Part shown: positions 15,436-22,616 of the stretch, in pieces
How the letters are laid out: each line of letters begins with the position of its first letter
Numbering within the stretch: the first letter of the stretch is position 1
From: an uncultured Campylobacter sp.
GTDB lineage: Bacteria > Campylobacterota > Campylobacteria > Campylobacterales > Campylobacteraceae
Reading direction: 5' to 3'
DNA: 64,000 nucleotides
Assembly: GCF_938039205.1 (NCBI RefSeq)
Contig: NZ_CALHVM010000048.1
Location: 28,902-92,901, forward strand
Made by a program: the position numbers and the translations under genes
The notes under the pieces: model-generated
The model's database searches: none
What the model was told of the DNA's origin: nothing
Seen by the model: the letters and a program-made list of their open reading frames with translations, nothing else

Positions 15436-15675
15436 ATGAAACTTCAAAACGCGGTTAAGCTCTTAAAAGAGTTCGGAGAGGTCAAGGAGCACGAATGCGG
15501 CGCAAGCGTCGAGATCGGGGCTAAAACTTACGGCGCGCTAACAAATTGCGGCGAGGATGCGGTTTTGTATCTCTTTGAGGAAACTAAAGACGAGCGCGGC
15601 GGGATATATTTTAGCTTGATTGGCTCGCTTAAGCAGATGCGCGAACGCTTGCAAGATCTACAAAGGGCGGCCTAA
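15436..15675 (+). CDS. Small phage protein, 79 residues
   Basis: The start (MKLQNAVKLLKEFGEVK) is chosen for the AAAGGACGAA ribosome site; an earlier in-frame start lacks one. The N-terminal helix is followed by a short beta-rich centre (ASVEIGAKTYGALTN, AVLYLFEE) and a helical end. No domain is recognised. It belongs to the rightward early operon under the repressor-controlled promoter. Confidence 0.65.
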   Translation: MKLQNAVKLLKEFGEVKEHECGASVEIGAKTYGALTNCGEDAVLYLFEETKDERGGIYFSLIGSLKQMRERLQDLQRAA

Positions 15676-15697
15676 GCTGCCCCAAAAAGGATAAAAG

Positions 15698-15898
15698 ATG
15701 AAAAAAATCAAGATTTTAAAAAAGCTTTTAAAGCTGGAGCAAGAGCTAAATGCGATTGATGCGGTGCTTAGTAATGTATATAACGCTCAACGTAGCATCG
15801 AGGCCAAGAAAAAGGAGCTGGTCGCCATGCTAGGCACGAAACCTAGCAAAAGCGTTAAGAAAATAGCTAAGAAATTTAAAGGCTATAAAGAGGAGTGA
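15698..15898 (+). CDS. Small basic coiled-coil protein, 66 residues
   Basis: Preceded by AAAAGGATAAAAG, a ribosome site shared almost letter for letter with two other genes of this block. The protein is helical with leucine spacing (LKKLLKLEQELNAIDAVL) and a very basic C terminus (KSVKKIAKKFKGYK), compatible with coiled-coil pairing and nucleic-acid contact. The function is unknown. Confidence 0.65.
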   Translation: MKKIKILKKLLKLEQELNAIDAVLSNVYNAQRSIEAKKKELVAMLGTKPSKSVKKIAKKFKGYKEE

Positions 15899-15906
15899 GG
15901 GCAAGG

Positions 15907-16074
15907 TTAATGGGAGTGTGTGTTGTCCGCTTTGCGGCCTAACGCATCTTTAGTAGTCTTTAACTCTTCCTCAAGAGCTCGAACCGCTTTTTTGAGCTTG
16001 GCAACGTCGGCTTTGAGTTGCTCAAGCTCGACCTGGTCTAGGATTTTGACAGTTTCTTCTATGTTGGTATCCAT
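15907..16074 (-). CDS. Leftward 55-residue coiled-coil protein
   Basis: On the minus strand an AAAGGA ribosome site stands seven bases before an ATG. The protein starts MDTNIEETVKILDQVELEQL and continues as a heptad-like coil (LKADVAKLKKAVRALEEELK) to a His-containing tail (NTHSH). It runs against the surrounding early genes, so it is probably an independently expressed cassette. No family is recognised. Confidence 0.6.
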   Translation of the reverse strand: MDTNIEETVKILDQVELEQLKADVAKLKKAVRALEEELKTTKDALGRKADNTHSH

Positions 16075-16161
16075 AGATAAGTCCTTTTAGTTGAATTTGT
16101 TTTGGCGAATGGATTATAACGAAAAAGGGCTTTTTTATGAGTATTTTTGAAAGGATAAAAG

Positions 16162-16455
16162 ATGAAACGAGACAAATTTATAAATGAGATTTTAGGGTTA
16201 GAGGCGGCTCAAAAAGTTAACGAGAGCGGCTACGTAATCATCTCAAAACAGCGATACAAGAGACTTACGGCGGTGTATGCTAGTTTTAAAAAATTGCTTC
16301 CCACTCGCTTAAGTCGCAAGGCTCATCGTGATCCTCGTCATCCCAAAGGTCAAAGCCCGTGTAGCCGTGATAAACGTCGTCTGCGGCTAATGACGCGTTG
16401 GCATACGTTCCGTAAAGCTCGTCATTTACAAAGAGCCCAAAATGTCCGTAACTAA
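16162..16455 (+). CDS. Small phage protein whose 3' half is antisense to the next gene
   Basis: The GAAAGGATAAAAG ribosome site and the N-terminal 45 residues (MKRDKFINEILGLEAAQKV, then SGYVIISKQRYKRLTA) look genuine. From about base 16,290 on, the frame runs antisense to the leftward gene at 16286-16507 and turns into an Arg/His/Pro-rich tail unlike a natural domain. The original stop may have been lost when the leftward cassette arrived, leaving an extended C terminus. Confidence 0.45.
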   Translation: MKRDKFINEILGLEAAQKVNESGYVIISKQRYKRLTAVYASFKKLLPTRLSRKAHRDPRHPKGQSPCSRDKRRLRLMTRWHTFRKARHLQRAQNVRN

Positions 16456-16507
16456 GCGGCGCGATAAAAAAGCTTATTTCGTCGTTGATCTCGTAGCGGT
16501 ATTTCAT
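16286..16507 (-). CDS. Leftward small acidic protein, 73 residues
   Basis: The start (MKYRYEINDEISFFI) is chosen for the AAGGAG ribosome site ten bases upstream. The product is acidic and aromatic with a terminal DLWDDEDHDEPCDLSEWEAIF-like patch, giving a very low predicted charge. Such small acidic proteins are common in phages, some as DNA mimics or regulators, but no specific family is recognised. It converges with the preceding rightward gene and overlaps it by 170 bases. Confidence 0.65.
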   Translation of the reverse strand: MKYRYEINDEISFFIAPLSYGHFGLFVNDELYGTYANASLAADDVYHGYTGFDLWDDEDHDEPCDLSEWEAIF

Positions 16508-16595
16508 TGTTTTAGCTCCTTTTTGGGTCGTTGATTTTGCACTCAAATTTTACCCAAAAAAGGGGCTTAAAGAGCGAAATTTGAAAGGATAAAAG

Positions 16596-16802
16596 ATGAC
16601 AAAAGACGAGTTTAAACAAGAGGCATATTTGAATATCGCGGTCAATGAGGAGCTGGAGCGCGAGATCGCCAGGCGAAAAACGATCTGCCAAAAGATAATC
16701 AAGTTAATAAATAGCGATTTGGGCGAGGAGTTTTTGCAAGACTGCGAGGATTTTAAGGATGCGATGCAGAAATTTGAGCTCAAATACGGCTTTTTGATTT
16801 GA
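16596..16802 (+). CDS. Small helical phage protein, 68 residues
   Basis: Starts after the same GAAAGGATAAAAG leader seen at two other genes. The protein is helical and charged (MTKDEFKQEAYLNIAVNEEL, then EFLQDCEDFKDAMQKFELKYG). No known domain. The stop overlaps the region before the next gene, consistent with one operon. Confidence 0.65.
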   Translation: MTKDEFKQEAYLNIAVNEELEREIARRKTICQKIIKLINSDLGEEFLQDCEDFKDAMQKFELKYGFLI

Positions 16803-16825
16803 AATTTAAAGGAGGAGGCGAGTTA

Positions 16826-17059
16826 ATGAAAACTCTAGCGCAGTTAATTTACGAAAAAACGAGATGGACGATGAAGGACTACTGCGAAATGCGCGGGATC
16901 AAAAGCACGGGCGGCTTAAAAGGCGGATACGTAAGTAAGGAGAACGCGAAAATACTAGAAAGCGACGGGATCGAGTGGCGCGCGGCTAAAAACGTCCGAG
17001 TGGGCGACGGCACTTGCGCGGGATATGTCTTTTTGAACAAAAACAAGAAAGCGAGCTAA
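16826..17059 (+). CDS. Small phage protein, 77 residues
   Basis: The start (MKTLAQLIYEKTRWTMKDYC) is set by GGAGGAGGCG upstream. The order helix (TMKDYCEMRGI), glycine-rich turn (STGGLKGGYVS) and second helix (ENAKILESDGIEW) resembles a small helix-turn-helix regulator, followed by a short beta tail. DNA binding is therefore possible but unproven. Confidence 0.6.
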   Translation: MKTLAQLIYEKTRWTMKDYCEMRGIKSTGGLKGGYVSKENAKILESDGIEWRAAKNVRVGDGTCAGYVFLNKNKKAS

Positions 17060-17063
17060 AAAA

Positions 17064-17252
17064 ATGCTAAATAAAAAAGCGGTTGATTTTGCGATATTTC
17101 AAGCAAAAATGGCGATGGTGGGGTTTGAGGTTAAACTAACTCCAAAGGGCGAGATCCGCGGGATTAAACGCGGCGCAAAGCTAGGCAAAGCGGAGGCAAA
17201 AAGTGCGAATAATCCAAATTTTAAAACAAATTCTCTCGCATCGCTCAGTTGA
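17064..17252 (+). CDS. Small phage protein, 62 residues
   Basis: Begins MLNKKAVDFAIFQAKMAMVG four bases after the previous stop. It is basic in the centre (PKGEIRGIKRGAKLGKAEAK). Its last 17 codons overlap the next GTG-started frame. No family recognised; it may belong with the next gene as a split or coupled pair. Confidence 0.5.
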   Translation: MLNKKAVDFAIFQAKMAMVGFEVKLTPKGEIRGIKRGAKLGKAEAKSANNPNFKTNSLASLS

Positions 17253-17394
17253 GCCGTGCCGAGCAAAGGAAAAGGATAGGAAATTTAAAGGAGCGAGCGG
17301 CGCGATCTTTAGCAGGTCGCACTACTACGTAAATGCGGACGGCTTCATCGCGTGCAGGCTAGGCGGCGCGATCGTGGATATAAAGGAAAAATAA
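17203..17394 (+). CDS. Small basic phage protein, 63 residues (GTG start)
   Basis: A GTG start inside the preceding gene, with GGAGG about nine bases upstream. The product is basic at first (HRSVEPCRAKEKDRKFKG) and ends in a compact beta-like segment (SHYYVNADGFIACRLGGAIV). Its stop overlaps the next ATG (TAATG). The function is unknown, and the heavy overlap on the left makes the exact start uncertain. Confidence 0.5.
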   Translation: MRIIQILKQILSHRSVEPCRAKEKDRKFKGASGAIFSRSHYYVNADGFIACRLGGAIVDIKEK

Positions 17395-17639
17395 TGCTAA
17401 TTCAAAATTTGAAACGATTTTTTGAGGTTAAGTCGGGGATCGAGAGGATAGAGGAGCAGATAAAAGAGCTTAAAGAGGATAAAAAAAGCTACCTTGAAAC
17501 TCTAGAAAACCTAGAGCGCGAGCTAAAGCGAGAGCTGAACACGGACGACTTATCGGACGTCCAAATTTCGCACGGGCTCAAGATGTCCGTCGAGGTTGTC
17601 AAAAAAGAGGACAAAGACAAAGAGGTGGGCAATGAGTAA
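17394..17639 (+). CDS. Coiled-coil phage protein, 81 residues
   Basis: The start is fixed by the TAATG overlap with the preceding stop. Residues 12-60 form a long charged helix with heptad leucines and isoleucines (IERIEEQIKELKEDKKSYLETL), so a coiled-coil dimer is likely. The C-terminal end is acidic and lysine-rich. No enzyme motif. It overlaps the next gene by eight bases. Confidence 0.65.
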   Translation: MLIQNLKRFFEVKSGIERIEEQIKELKEDKKSYLETLENLERELKRELNTDDLSDVQISHGLKMSVEVVKKEDKDKEVGNE

Positions 17640-17826
17640 AAAAATAAGCGATGCGTTAAAAAACGCCAAAGACGAGATCAAAGAGCTAATCGCCTCATTT
17701 TTCGAGGAGATTGAAGCCGATCTTGATGAGCTTGCCGAGCTCGTGGAACAAAACGAAACAGAGCAGGCGGGCGACCTAATCACTGAAATCAAACAAAAAA
17801 TGGATAGTTGGCTCGCGGTGCAGTAG
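17632..17826 (+). CDS. Acidic helical phage protein, 64 residues
   Basis: The start (MSKKISDALKNAKDEIKELI) follows a GAGGTG ribosome site. The protein is very acidic (FFEEIEADLDELAELVEQNE) and fully helical. It is directly followed by the putative replication protein gene with no gap, so it may act with it. The function is unknown. Confidence 0.6.
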   Translation: MSKKISDALKNAKDEIKELIASFFEEIEADLDELAELVEQNETEQAGDLITEIKQKMDSWLAVQ

Positions 17827-18732
17827 ATGAAGCCCAAAACGCCTAAATTTAGCGCAGAGGACATTGTCGATTGCGGGATAGATAGCATCCGTTTTGTGAT
17901 GCCTAAGGCCACGCTAAACGGCTTTTTAAAAAAGATTGAACTTTTGGGAAAGCTGCGGCTAATAAGCCGAAATAAAACGGTCAAGGATTATGCGGAGTAT
18001 AAATTTAAGGGCGCAAATAAGCCGCTTTTTGATGCGGACGAAAAGCACCCCTTTAAAATCCGCTATGTCAGCTTTAAGCGCGGCACGAAAAGCTTAAGTA
18101 ATACGATGTTGGTGGTCGAAAACTCTAGCGAGTTAAACGATCTTTGCAAGAAGCGTAAAAAGCCCTTTGGCTATTACGTTTGCGTTGTATTTGCTGGGCT
18201 ATTTCAGCCTAGCAGGGATATTTTTAAAGAGACTTACCGAATTTTGGGCAAGTTTTTACGGCGTTTTAAACCTTATAGTTGGGATGTCGCGGTGGATTTT
18301 AAAGACCCTTGCGACGTGAATTCTAAAGCCAAAGGCAAATTTAAAGAGTCCGTAAAAGAGTGTGCCGATGACGTGATCAGTTTTAAAACTAGCATTTACG
18401 CCAATCGCGGACTAAAAAGCGGGAAGTTTTACGCCGTGGATAAGGTTTGTTTATACGACAAATTCGAAAAGCAAACGAACTACCACAAGCAAAAAATAGA
18501 CGAGAAATTTAAGGACTGGAAGCGCCTTGAAGTTACGTTTCGGCTCAAGGGTAAATTTATGGATTTTATTGAAAACGAAAACTTTAAGGAGTACGTTGAG
18601 GTGATGGACGAGATCGCGGATAAGCTCACGGGCGAGTTTCCTTTTGGCGTCTATCTTGGCAAATTTAACGAACAAATCGCATATTTCAGGGATATGCGCA
18701 AGCGATTAAATTTAAGCAAAACTATTTTTTAA
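17827..18732 (+). CDS. Putative replication initiation protein (Rep_trans/phage X-like)
   Basis: A 301-residue basic protein. The order SWDVAVDFKDP near residue 155, VCLYDKFEKQ near 210 and a RLEVTFRLKGKF strand near 238 resembles rolling-circle-type initiators of filamentous phages and plasmids (DVAVDF, YDK and RxE blocks). I do not see an unambiguous catalytic tyrosine motif, so this is a family-level suggestion. It starts on the base after the previous stop and is the largest protein of the early operon, consistent with a replication role. Confidence 0.45.
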   Translation: MKPKTPKFSAEDIVDCGIDSIRFVMPKATLNGFLKKIELLGKLRLISRNKTVKDYAEYKFKGANKPLFDADEKHPFKIRYVSFKRGTKSLSNTMLVVENSSELNDLCKKRKKPFGYYVCVVFAGLFQPSRDIFKETYRILGKFLRRFKPYSWDVAVDFKDPCDVNSKAKGKFKESVKECADDVISFKTSIYANRGLKSGKFYAVDKVCLYDKFEKQTNYHKQKIDEKFKDWKRLEVTFRLKGKFMDFIENENFKEYVEVMDEIADKLTGEFPFGVYLGKFNEQIAYFRDMRKRLNLSKTIF

Positions 18733-18743
18733 AGGGGTAAAAA

Positions 18744-18920
18744 GTGGGAAAATTTAACGTAGATGAGCACATAAAGGCGCTTAAGGTTTGTAAATACTTC
18801 ACGATCGAAGGTATAGAAAATTTAATCAAAAGGTATCCGAACGAGGAGCATATAAAAATCGCCATGCAGATCAAGGCGAAAAACGAAAAGCCGATCGAGG
18901 GCGCGGCAAACGAGGAGTGA
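18744..18920 (+). CDS. Small phage protein, 58 residues (GTG start)
   Basis: A GTG frame behind AAAGGGG (TAAAAA spacing) encodes GKFNVDEHIKALKVCKYFT and a helical, charged remainder ending EGAANEE. It ends two bases before the excisionase-like gene. The clear ribosome site and tight packing support it. No domain recognised. Confidence 0.6.
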   Translation: MGKFNVDEHIKALKVCKYFTIEGIENLIKRYPNEEHIKIAMQIKAKNEKPIEGAANEE

Positions 18921-18922
18921 AA

Positions 18923-19105
18923 ATGCATCAAAATCAAATAAATTTTATCAGCTACGCGCAGGCGGCAAAAATGCTAGGCGTTGCGGTAGTGACGATCAAG
19001 AAAAGGGCGCAAAAAGGGATTATCAAGCGCTACGCCGTAACTGGCCGCAGCGTGTTTGTCGATAAAGACGAGATTTTAGAGATGATTAGAGGTAAAGAGG
19101 CATGA
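18923..19105 (+). CDS. Excisionase-like helix-turn-helix protein
   Basis: Sixty residues with a winged-helix MerR/excisionase pattern: ISYAQAAKMLGVAVVTIKKR for the recognition helices, then a wing (GIIKRYAVTGRSVFVDKDEI). Such proteins bend DNA for excision by a tyrosine recombinase or act as small regulators. The partner integrase is about 7 kb away at the element's other end. The start is chosen by the GAGGAG site overlapping the previous stop. It overlaps the methyltransferase start by four bases. Confidence 0.75.
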   Translation: MHQNQINFISYAQAAKMLGVAVVTIKKRAQKGIIKRYAVTGRSVFVDKDEILEMIRGKEA

Positions 19106-20037
19106 ACGTGATAAATCAAGTCGTAGCGGACGATTATGCCATTTATAACGGCGACAGCTGCGAAGTAGTTAAGGCTCTAAATGATGAGAGCGTAGGCTAT
19201 ATCATTTACTCGCCGCCGTTTGATAGCCTTTACACTTATTCAAATTCCGATCGAGATATGGGCAACTCCGAAAAGGGCGAATTTATGGAGCATTTTGCGT
19301 TTTTAGCAAAAGAGCTATTTCGTATCCTAAAAAGCGGGCGGCTCATGAGTTTTCACTGCATGAATTTGCCGACTTCAAAGGTTAGAGACGGCTTTATCGG
19401 GATTCGCGATTTTAGGGGCGAGCTGATACGCCTTTTTGAGAGCGTGGGCTTTATTTTTCACTCTGAGGTTTGCATCTGGAAAGATCCCGTAATCGCTCAG
19501 CAACGCACCAAGGCGCTCGGCCTGCTTCATAAGCAGCTCGTAAAAGATAGCGCAATGAGCCGCCAAGGGATACCCGACTACCTCGTCACGATGAGAAAAC
19601 CGGGCATAAACGCCGAGCCGATCGAGGGCGGACTAAAATACTACTGCGGCGACGGTGCGCCGATCGCGTCTAAATTTGACGAAGAAAAAGGCAACCTAAA
19701 CCGCGGGAGTATCGAAGTATGGCAAAGATACGCGAGCCCGGTTTGGATGGACATCAACCCAAGCAACACGCTAAGCCTAAAAGGTAGCCGCGACGACGAG
19801 GACGAGAAGCATATTTGTCCTCTCCAGCTTGACGTTATAGAGCGCGCGCTTCAGCTATGGACGAACGAGGGCGACGTCGTATTTACTCCGTTTTTGGGTA
19901 TCGGCAGCGAGGTTTATCAATCCCTAAAAATGAACCGCAAGGGGATAGGCATCGAGCTAAAGAGCTCTTATTTTAACGTTGCGGCGAAAAACTGCGAGCT
20001 AGCCTTGCGAGAACGCGCCCAAGGGTCGCTCTTTTAA
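19102..20037 (+). CDS. DNA methyltransferase, probably N4-cytosine or N6-adenine type
   Basis: An amino-methyltransferase with catalytic motif IV as YSPPFDSLY near residue 37 and the cofactor motif I (FTPFLGIGSEVY) near residue 275, the order of the beta class. The S-P-P-F form is more usual in m4C enzymes, while D-P-P-Y marks m6A, so m4C is favoured. No restriction endonuclease is beside it; an orphan phage enzyme that protects element DNA or tunes expression is likely. The adjacent helicase gene is a frequent phage partner. ATG overlaps the previous stop. Confidence 0.88.
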   Translation: MNVINQVVADDYAIYNGDSCEVVKALNDESVGYIIYSPPFDSLYTYSNSDRDMGNSEKGEFMEHFAFLAKELFRILKSGRLMSFHCMNLPTSKVRDGFIGIRDFRGELIRLFESVGFIFHSEVCIWKDPVIAQQRTKALGLLHKQLVKDSAMSRQGIPDYLVTMRKPGINAEPIEGGLKYYCGDGAPIASKFDEEKGNLNRGSIEVWQRYASPVWMDINPSNTLSLKGSRDDEDEKHICPLQLDVIERALQLWTNEGDVVFTPFLGIGSEVYQSLKMNRKGIGIELKSSYFNVAAKNCELALRERAQGSLF

Positions 20038-20046
20038 AGGCCGGCA

Positions 20047-20334
20047 GTGGATAAGGCAAAAGAAATCCAAGACTTCTACGCTAGCAAAGTTAAAGCCGAG
20101 TGTAAGCCTGAGATTAGGCGATACAGCGCGCTTCAAATGGCATTTTTCAAAGCAAAGAGATCGGGCGAGGACATAAGCGTCCTAAAACAAGAGCTAGAAA
20201 ACGCGAGGCGCGAAGCGATGAGAAAAGCGATCGGATGTTTGGACGAGCATGAGCATTTTGAGGTGATCGCCACATTAAGCGATAACGGCAAAATCCGCTC
20301 AATGCCCGACTTTTTCAAGAATTGTATTATTTGA
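20047..20334 (+). CDS. Small helical protein between methyltransferase and helicase, 95 residues
   Basis: Starts with GTG ten bases after the methyltransferase stop. It is helical and charged (DKAKEIQDFYASKVKAECKP, SALQMAFFKAKRSG) with a C-terminal ALSDNGKIRSMPDFF-like tail. No known domain. Its fixed place between two DNA-acting enzymes suggests an accessory subunit, but this is inference. Confidence 0.6.
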   Translation: MDKAKEIQDFYASKVKAECKPEIRRYSALQMAFFKAKRSGEDISVLKQELENARREAMRKAIGCLDEHEHFEVIATLSDNGKIRSMPDFFKNCII

Positions 20335-20348
20335 TAAAGGGAAATTTT

Positions 20349-21851
20349 ATGCAAGATGGTAAAAACTACGGCGCGGCCGACACGCCGCGATGTGCTTTAG
20401 GTGGGTCGAGGGAGCGTAGCTCCTCGTCGCAAAGGGTGGCTTTGCCGTCCTGCGAAGTAAAAAACTATGAGGACTTTTTAAAGACGAAACAAAAACGCGC
20501 AAGCTTTAAAAGCATCGAAATATCGCGAGACGAGCTAAACGACGCGCTGTTTGATTATCAAAAGGATCTCGTCTATCTCGCGCTTAAAAAGGGGCATTTT
20601 GCGATATTTGCGATGACGGGTAGCGGTAAAACCGTGATGCAAGGCGAGTGGGCTTATCAAATTTGGCAAAAAGAACTCGCGCCCGTGCTGATCGTGACGC
20701 CTCTTGCCGTTGCATTTCAAAGTATCGAGGAGATAAAACATATCCTAGGCTACGACGTTAAATTTTGCGAAAGCGCGGACGACGTGATAAACGGGATAAA
20801 CATTACCAACTATGAAAAGTTGGATAAATTTGACCCGGATGCGTTTGTCGCGCTAGTCCTGGACGAGAGCTCAAGGCTAAAAAGCTATACCTCGGCCACG
20901 CGAAATTTAATCATCGAAAACTACAAACACACGCCCTATAAGCTCGCTTGCTCGGCCACTCCAAGCCCGAACGACTACACGGAACTAGGCAATCACACGG
21001 AGTTTTTAAATGTGATGAGCTTATCCGAAATGCTCTCGATGTATTTCGTGCATGACGGCGGTGATACGTCTGAATGGATACTCAAAGGCCACGCGGTTAA
21101 GCCGTTTTGGAAATTTATCAGCTCGTGGGCGGTGTTTTTCACAAAGCCCTCCGATCTAGGGTATAGCGCGGAAGAGGACGCTAAATTTAAGCTACCGCCG
21201 TTAAAAATGCAGCACGTCGAAGTTGAAAGCCAAAGCAAGGACTCGCTTTTTGCGATAGCCGCACAAACCTTGCAAGAGCGCAGGCAAGCCAAAAAAGACA
21301 GCCTGGAGCAAAGATGCGAAAAAGTGGCTGAGATCTGCAATGCGTCAAACGAGAATTTTTTGATTTGGTGCGAGCTAAACGACGAGGGCGCGATGCTCAA
21401 AAAGCTAGTGGCGGGTAGCGTGGAGATCAAGGGAAGCGATAGCGACGAGTTTAAGGCGCGCGCGATGAGCGATTTTGCAAACGGCAAAATAAAATGCCTC
21501 ATCACAAAGCCCAAGATCGCGGGTTTTGGCATGAACTGGCAAAAACACTGTGCAAACGTGATCTATGCCTCGCTATCGGATAGCTTTGAGGGATTTTTCC
21601 AAAGCTTGCGCCGCGTCTATCGTTACGGCCAAACGCGGGAAGTGACCTGCTATATCATCACGAGCGAAGTCGAGGCAAACGTGCTAGCAAATATCCGCCG
21701 CAAAGAGGCTGAATTTTATAAGATGATCGAGGGCTGTTTGGAGCAAACGCGCGAGCTGGTGCTAAGCGAGATCAAGCGCGTAAGCCGAGAAAAAAGCGAA
21801 TATAACCCGAGCGTAGCGATGAGCTTGCCGGAGTTTTTGAGAGTGGGATAA
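20349..21851 (+). CDS. Phage superfamily 2 DNA helicase
   Basis: An ATP-dependent helicase or translocase of about 500 residues. Visible motifs are Walker A MTGSGKT near residue 92, the TPLAVAFQS motif Ia, a DESS-type Walker B near 172, the SATPSPND motif III and a C-terminal motif VI in the QSLRRVYRYGQTR segment, as in SNF2-like phage helicases. ATG is preceded by AAAGGG. Residues 8-35 (DTPRCALGGSRE and on) look like an inserted low-complexity segment containing a GGAGC-GTA-GCTCC hairpin. Probably works with the methyltransferase or in replication. Confidence 0.88.
   Translation: MQDGKNYGAADTPRCALGGSRERSSSSQRVALPSCEVKNYEDFLKTKQKRASFKSIEISRDELNDALFDYQKDLVYLALKKGHFAIFAMTGSGKTVMQGEWAYQIWQKELAPVLIVTPLAVAFQSIEEIKHILGYDVKFCESADDVINGINITNYEKLDKFDPDAFVALVLDESSRLKSYTSATRNLIIENYKHTPYKLACSATPSPNDYTELGNHTEFLNVMSLSEMLSMYFVHDGGDTSEWILKGHAVKPFWKFISSWAVFFTKPSDLGYSAEEDAKFKLPPLKMQHVEVESQSKDSLFAIAAQTLQERRQAKKDSLEQRCEKVAEICNASNENFLIWCELNDEGAMLKKLVAGSVEIKGSDSDEFKARAMSDFANGKIKCLITKPKIAGFGMNWQKHCANVIYASLSDSFEGFFQSLRRVYRYGQTREVTCYIITSEVEANVLANIRRKEAEFYKMIEGCLEQTRELVLSEIKRVSREKSEYNPSVAMSLPEFLRVG
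20411..20423 (+). repeat. GTA-loop hairpin inside the helicase gene
   Basis: GGAGC-GTA-GCTCC, a perfect 5-bp stem with the same GTA loop as the hairpin before the tape-measure gene (10014-10030). It is translated in frame as part of an unusual N-terminal insertion. Confidence 0.4.
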
Positions 21852-21951
21852 AAGACGCATATATCTGAATATATTTTCCCAAAGATTTGGAAGCATATGG
21901 ATCAGATTAACGCTAAATTGTTTCAACAAAAAACAAAGCGGGCTTTTTGAC

Positions 21952-21971
21952 TTTAGCGGCTCGTCGCTAAA
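21952..21971 (+). terminator. Hairpin between helicase and following small genes
   Basis: TTTAGCG at 21952-21958 pairs with CGCTAAA at 21965-21971 around a 6-base loop; a run of five T follows at 21978-21982 after a short gap. It may be a weak terminator of the first early transcript. The rest of 21852-22002 shows no gene. Confidence 0.4.
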
Positions 21972-22002
21972 AGACGGTTTTTGTAAAATTTAAGGAGCGA
22001 AC

Positions 22003-22200
22003 ATGGAAGAACTAGAAGCGAAGCTAAAAGCGGCGCAAGAGGAGATCACGATGTTAAGGCGCAAAAAAGTAGTGATGCCCTCTCGTGCAGCCCAATTGCT
22101 AGGCGAGATTAAAAGGATGGCTCAAAAAGGACTAGATGCCAAAACGATGACTACAAAAGACGAAAAACTAAGAGGGATAGTCAAAAAGATTAAGGATTGA
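22003..22200 (+). CDS. Small coiled-coil phage protein, 65 residues
   Basis: Strong AAGGAGCG ribosome site. Helical N-terminal half (MEELEAKLKAAQEEITMLRR) with heptad spacing, then a basic second half (SRAAQLLGEIKRMAQKG). Function unknown. It is four bases upstream of the YopX gene and probably cotranscribed. Confidence 0.65.
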   Translation: MEELEAKLKAAQEEITMLRRKKVVMPSRAAQLLGEIKRMAQKGLDAKTMTTKDEKLRGIVKKIKD

Positions 22201-22204
22201 TGAT

Positions 22205-22603
22205 ATGAGAGAGATAAAATTTAGAGCTTATTACAAGGCAGATAAAAGGATATACGAAGTTTTATATCTTGACTTTGCAAGCAATGAATTAAGATTATGG
22301 GATGAGGAGACGGAGTTTGATTTCGAGTGCTCTTTTGAAGATGTCGAGCTTATGCAATACACAGGGCTAAAGGATCAAAATAATGCGGAAATTTACGAGA
22401 GCTACATCGTCAAATTTGACCCGCAGTCTCCTTGTGGCGATGAATTTTATAATCCGCGAGACGGCGAGATAGGCGAGGTGATTCTTGATTTCGGAAGTTT
22501 CGTCGTTAGGCCGATTGATAAAAAGCGGGAGGATTTGCGATTTTCCTTCAGTGAGCTCGGCGATTGGGTAGTCGTCGGCAATATTTTCGAAAATAAAATT
22601 TAA
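22205..22603 (+). CDS. YopX family phage protein
   Basis: A typical YopX-family protein of 132 residues: it opens MREIKFRAYYKADKRIYEV, has the central MQYTGLKDQNNAEIYESYIV core and a C-terminal GDWVVVGNIFEN end. The family is common in phages of many bacteria and its function is unknown. It sits between a small coil protein and the antirepressor. Confidence 0.85.
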   Translation: MREIKFRAYYKADKRIYEVLYLDFASNELRLWDEETEFDFECSFEDVELMQYTGLKDQNNAEIYESYIVKFDPQSPCGDEFYNPRDGEIGEVILDFGSFVVRPIDKKREDLRFSFSELGDWVVVGNIFENKI

Positions 22604-22616
22604 TAGAGGCCAAAAA

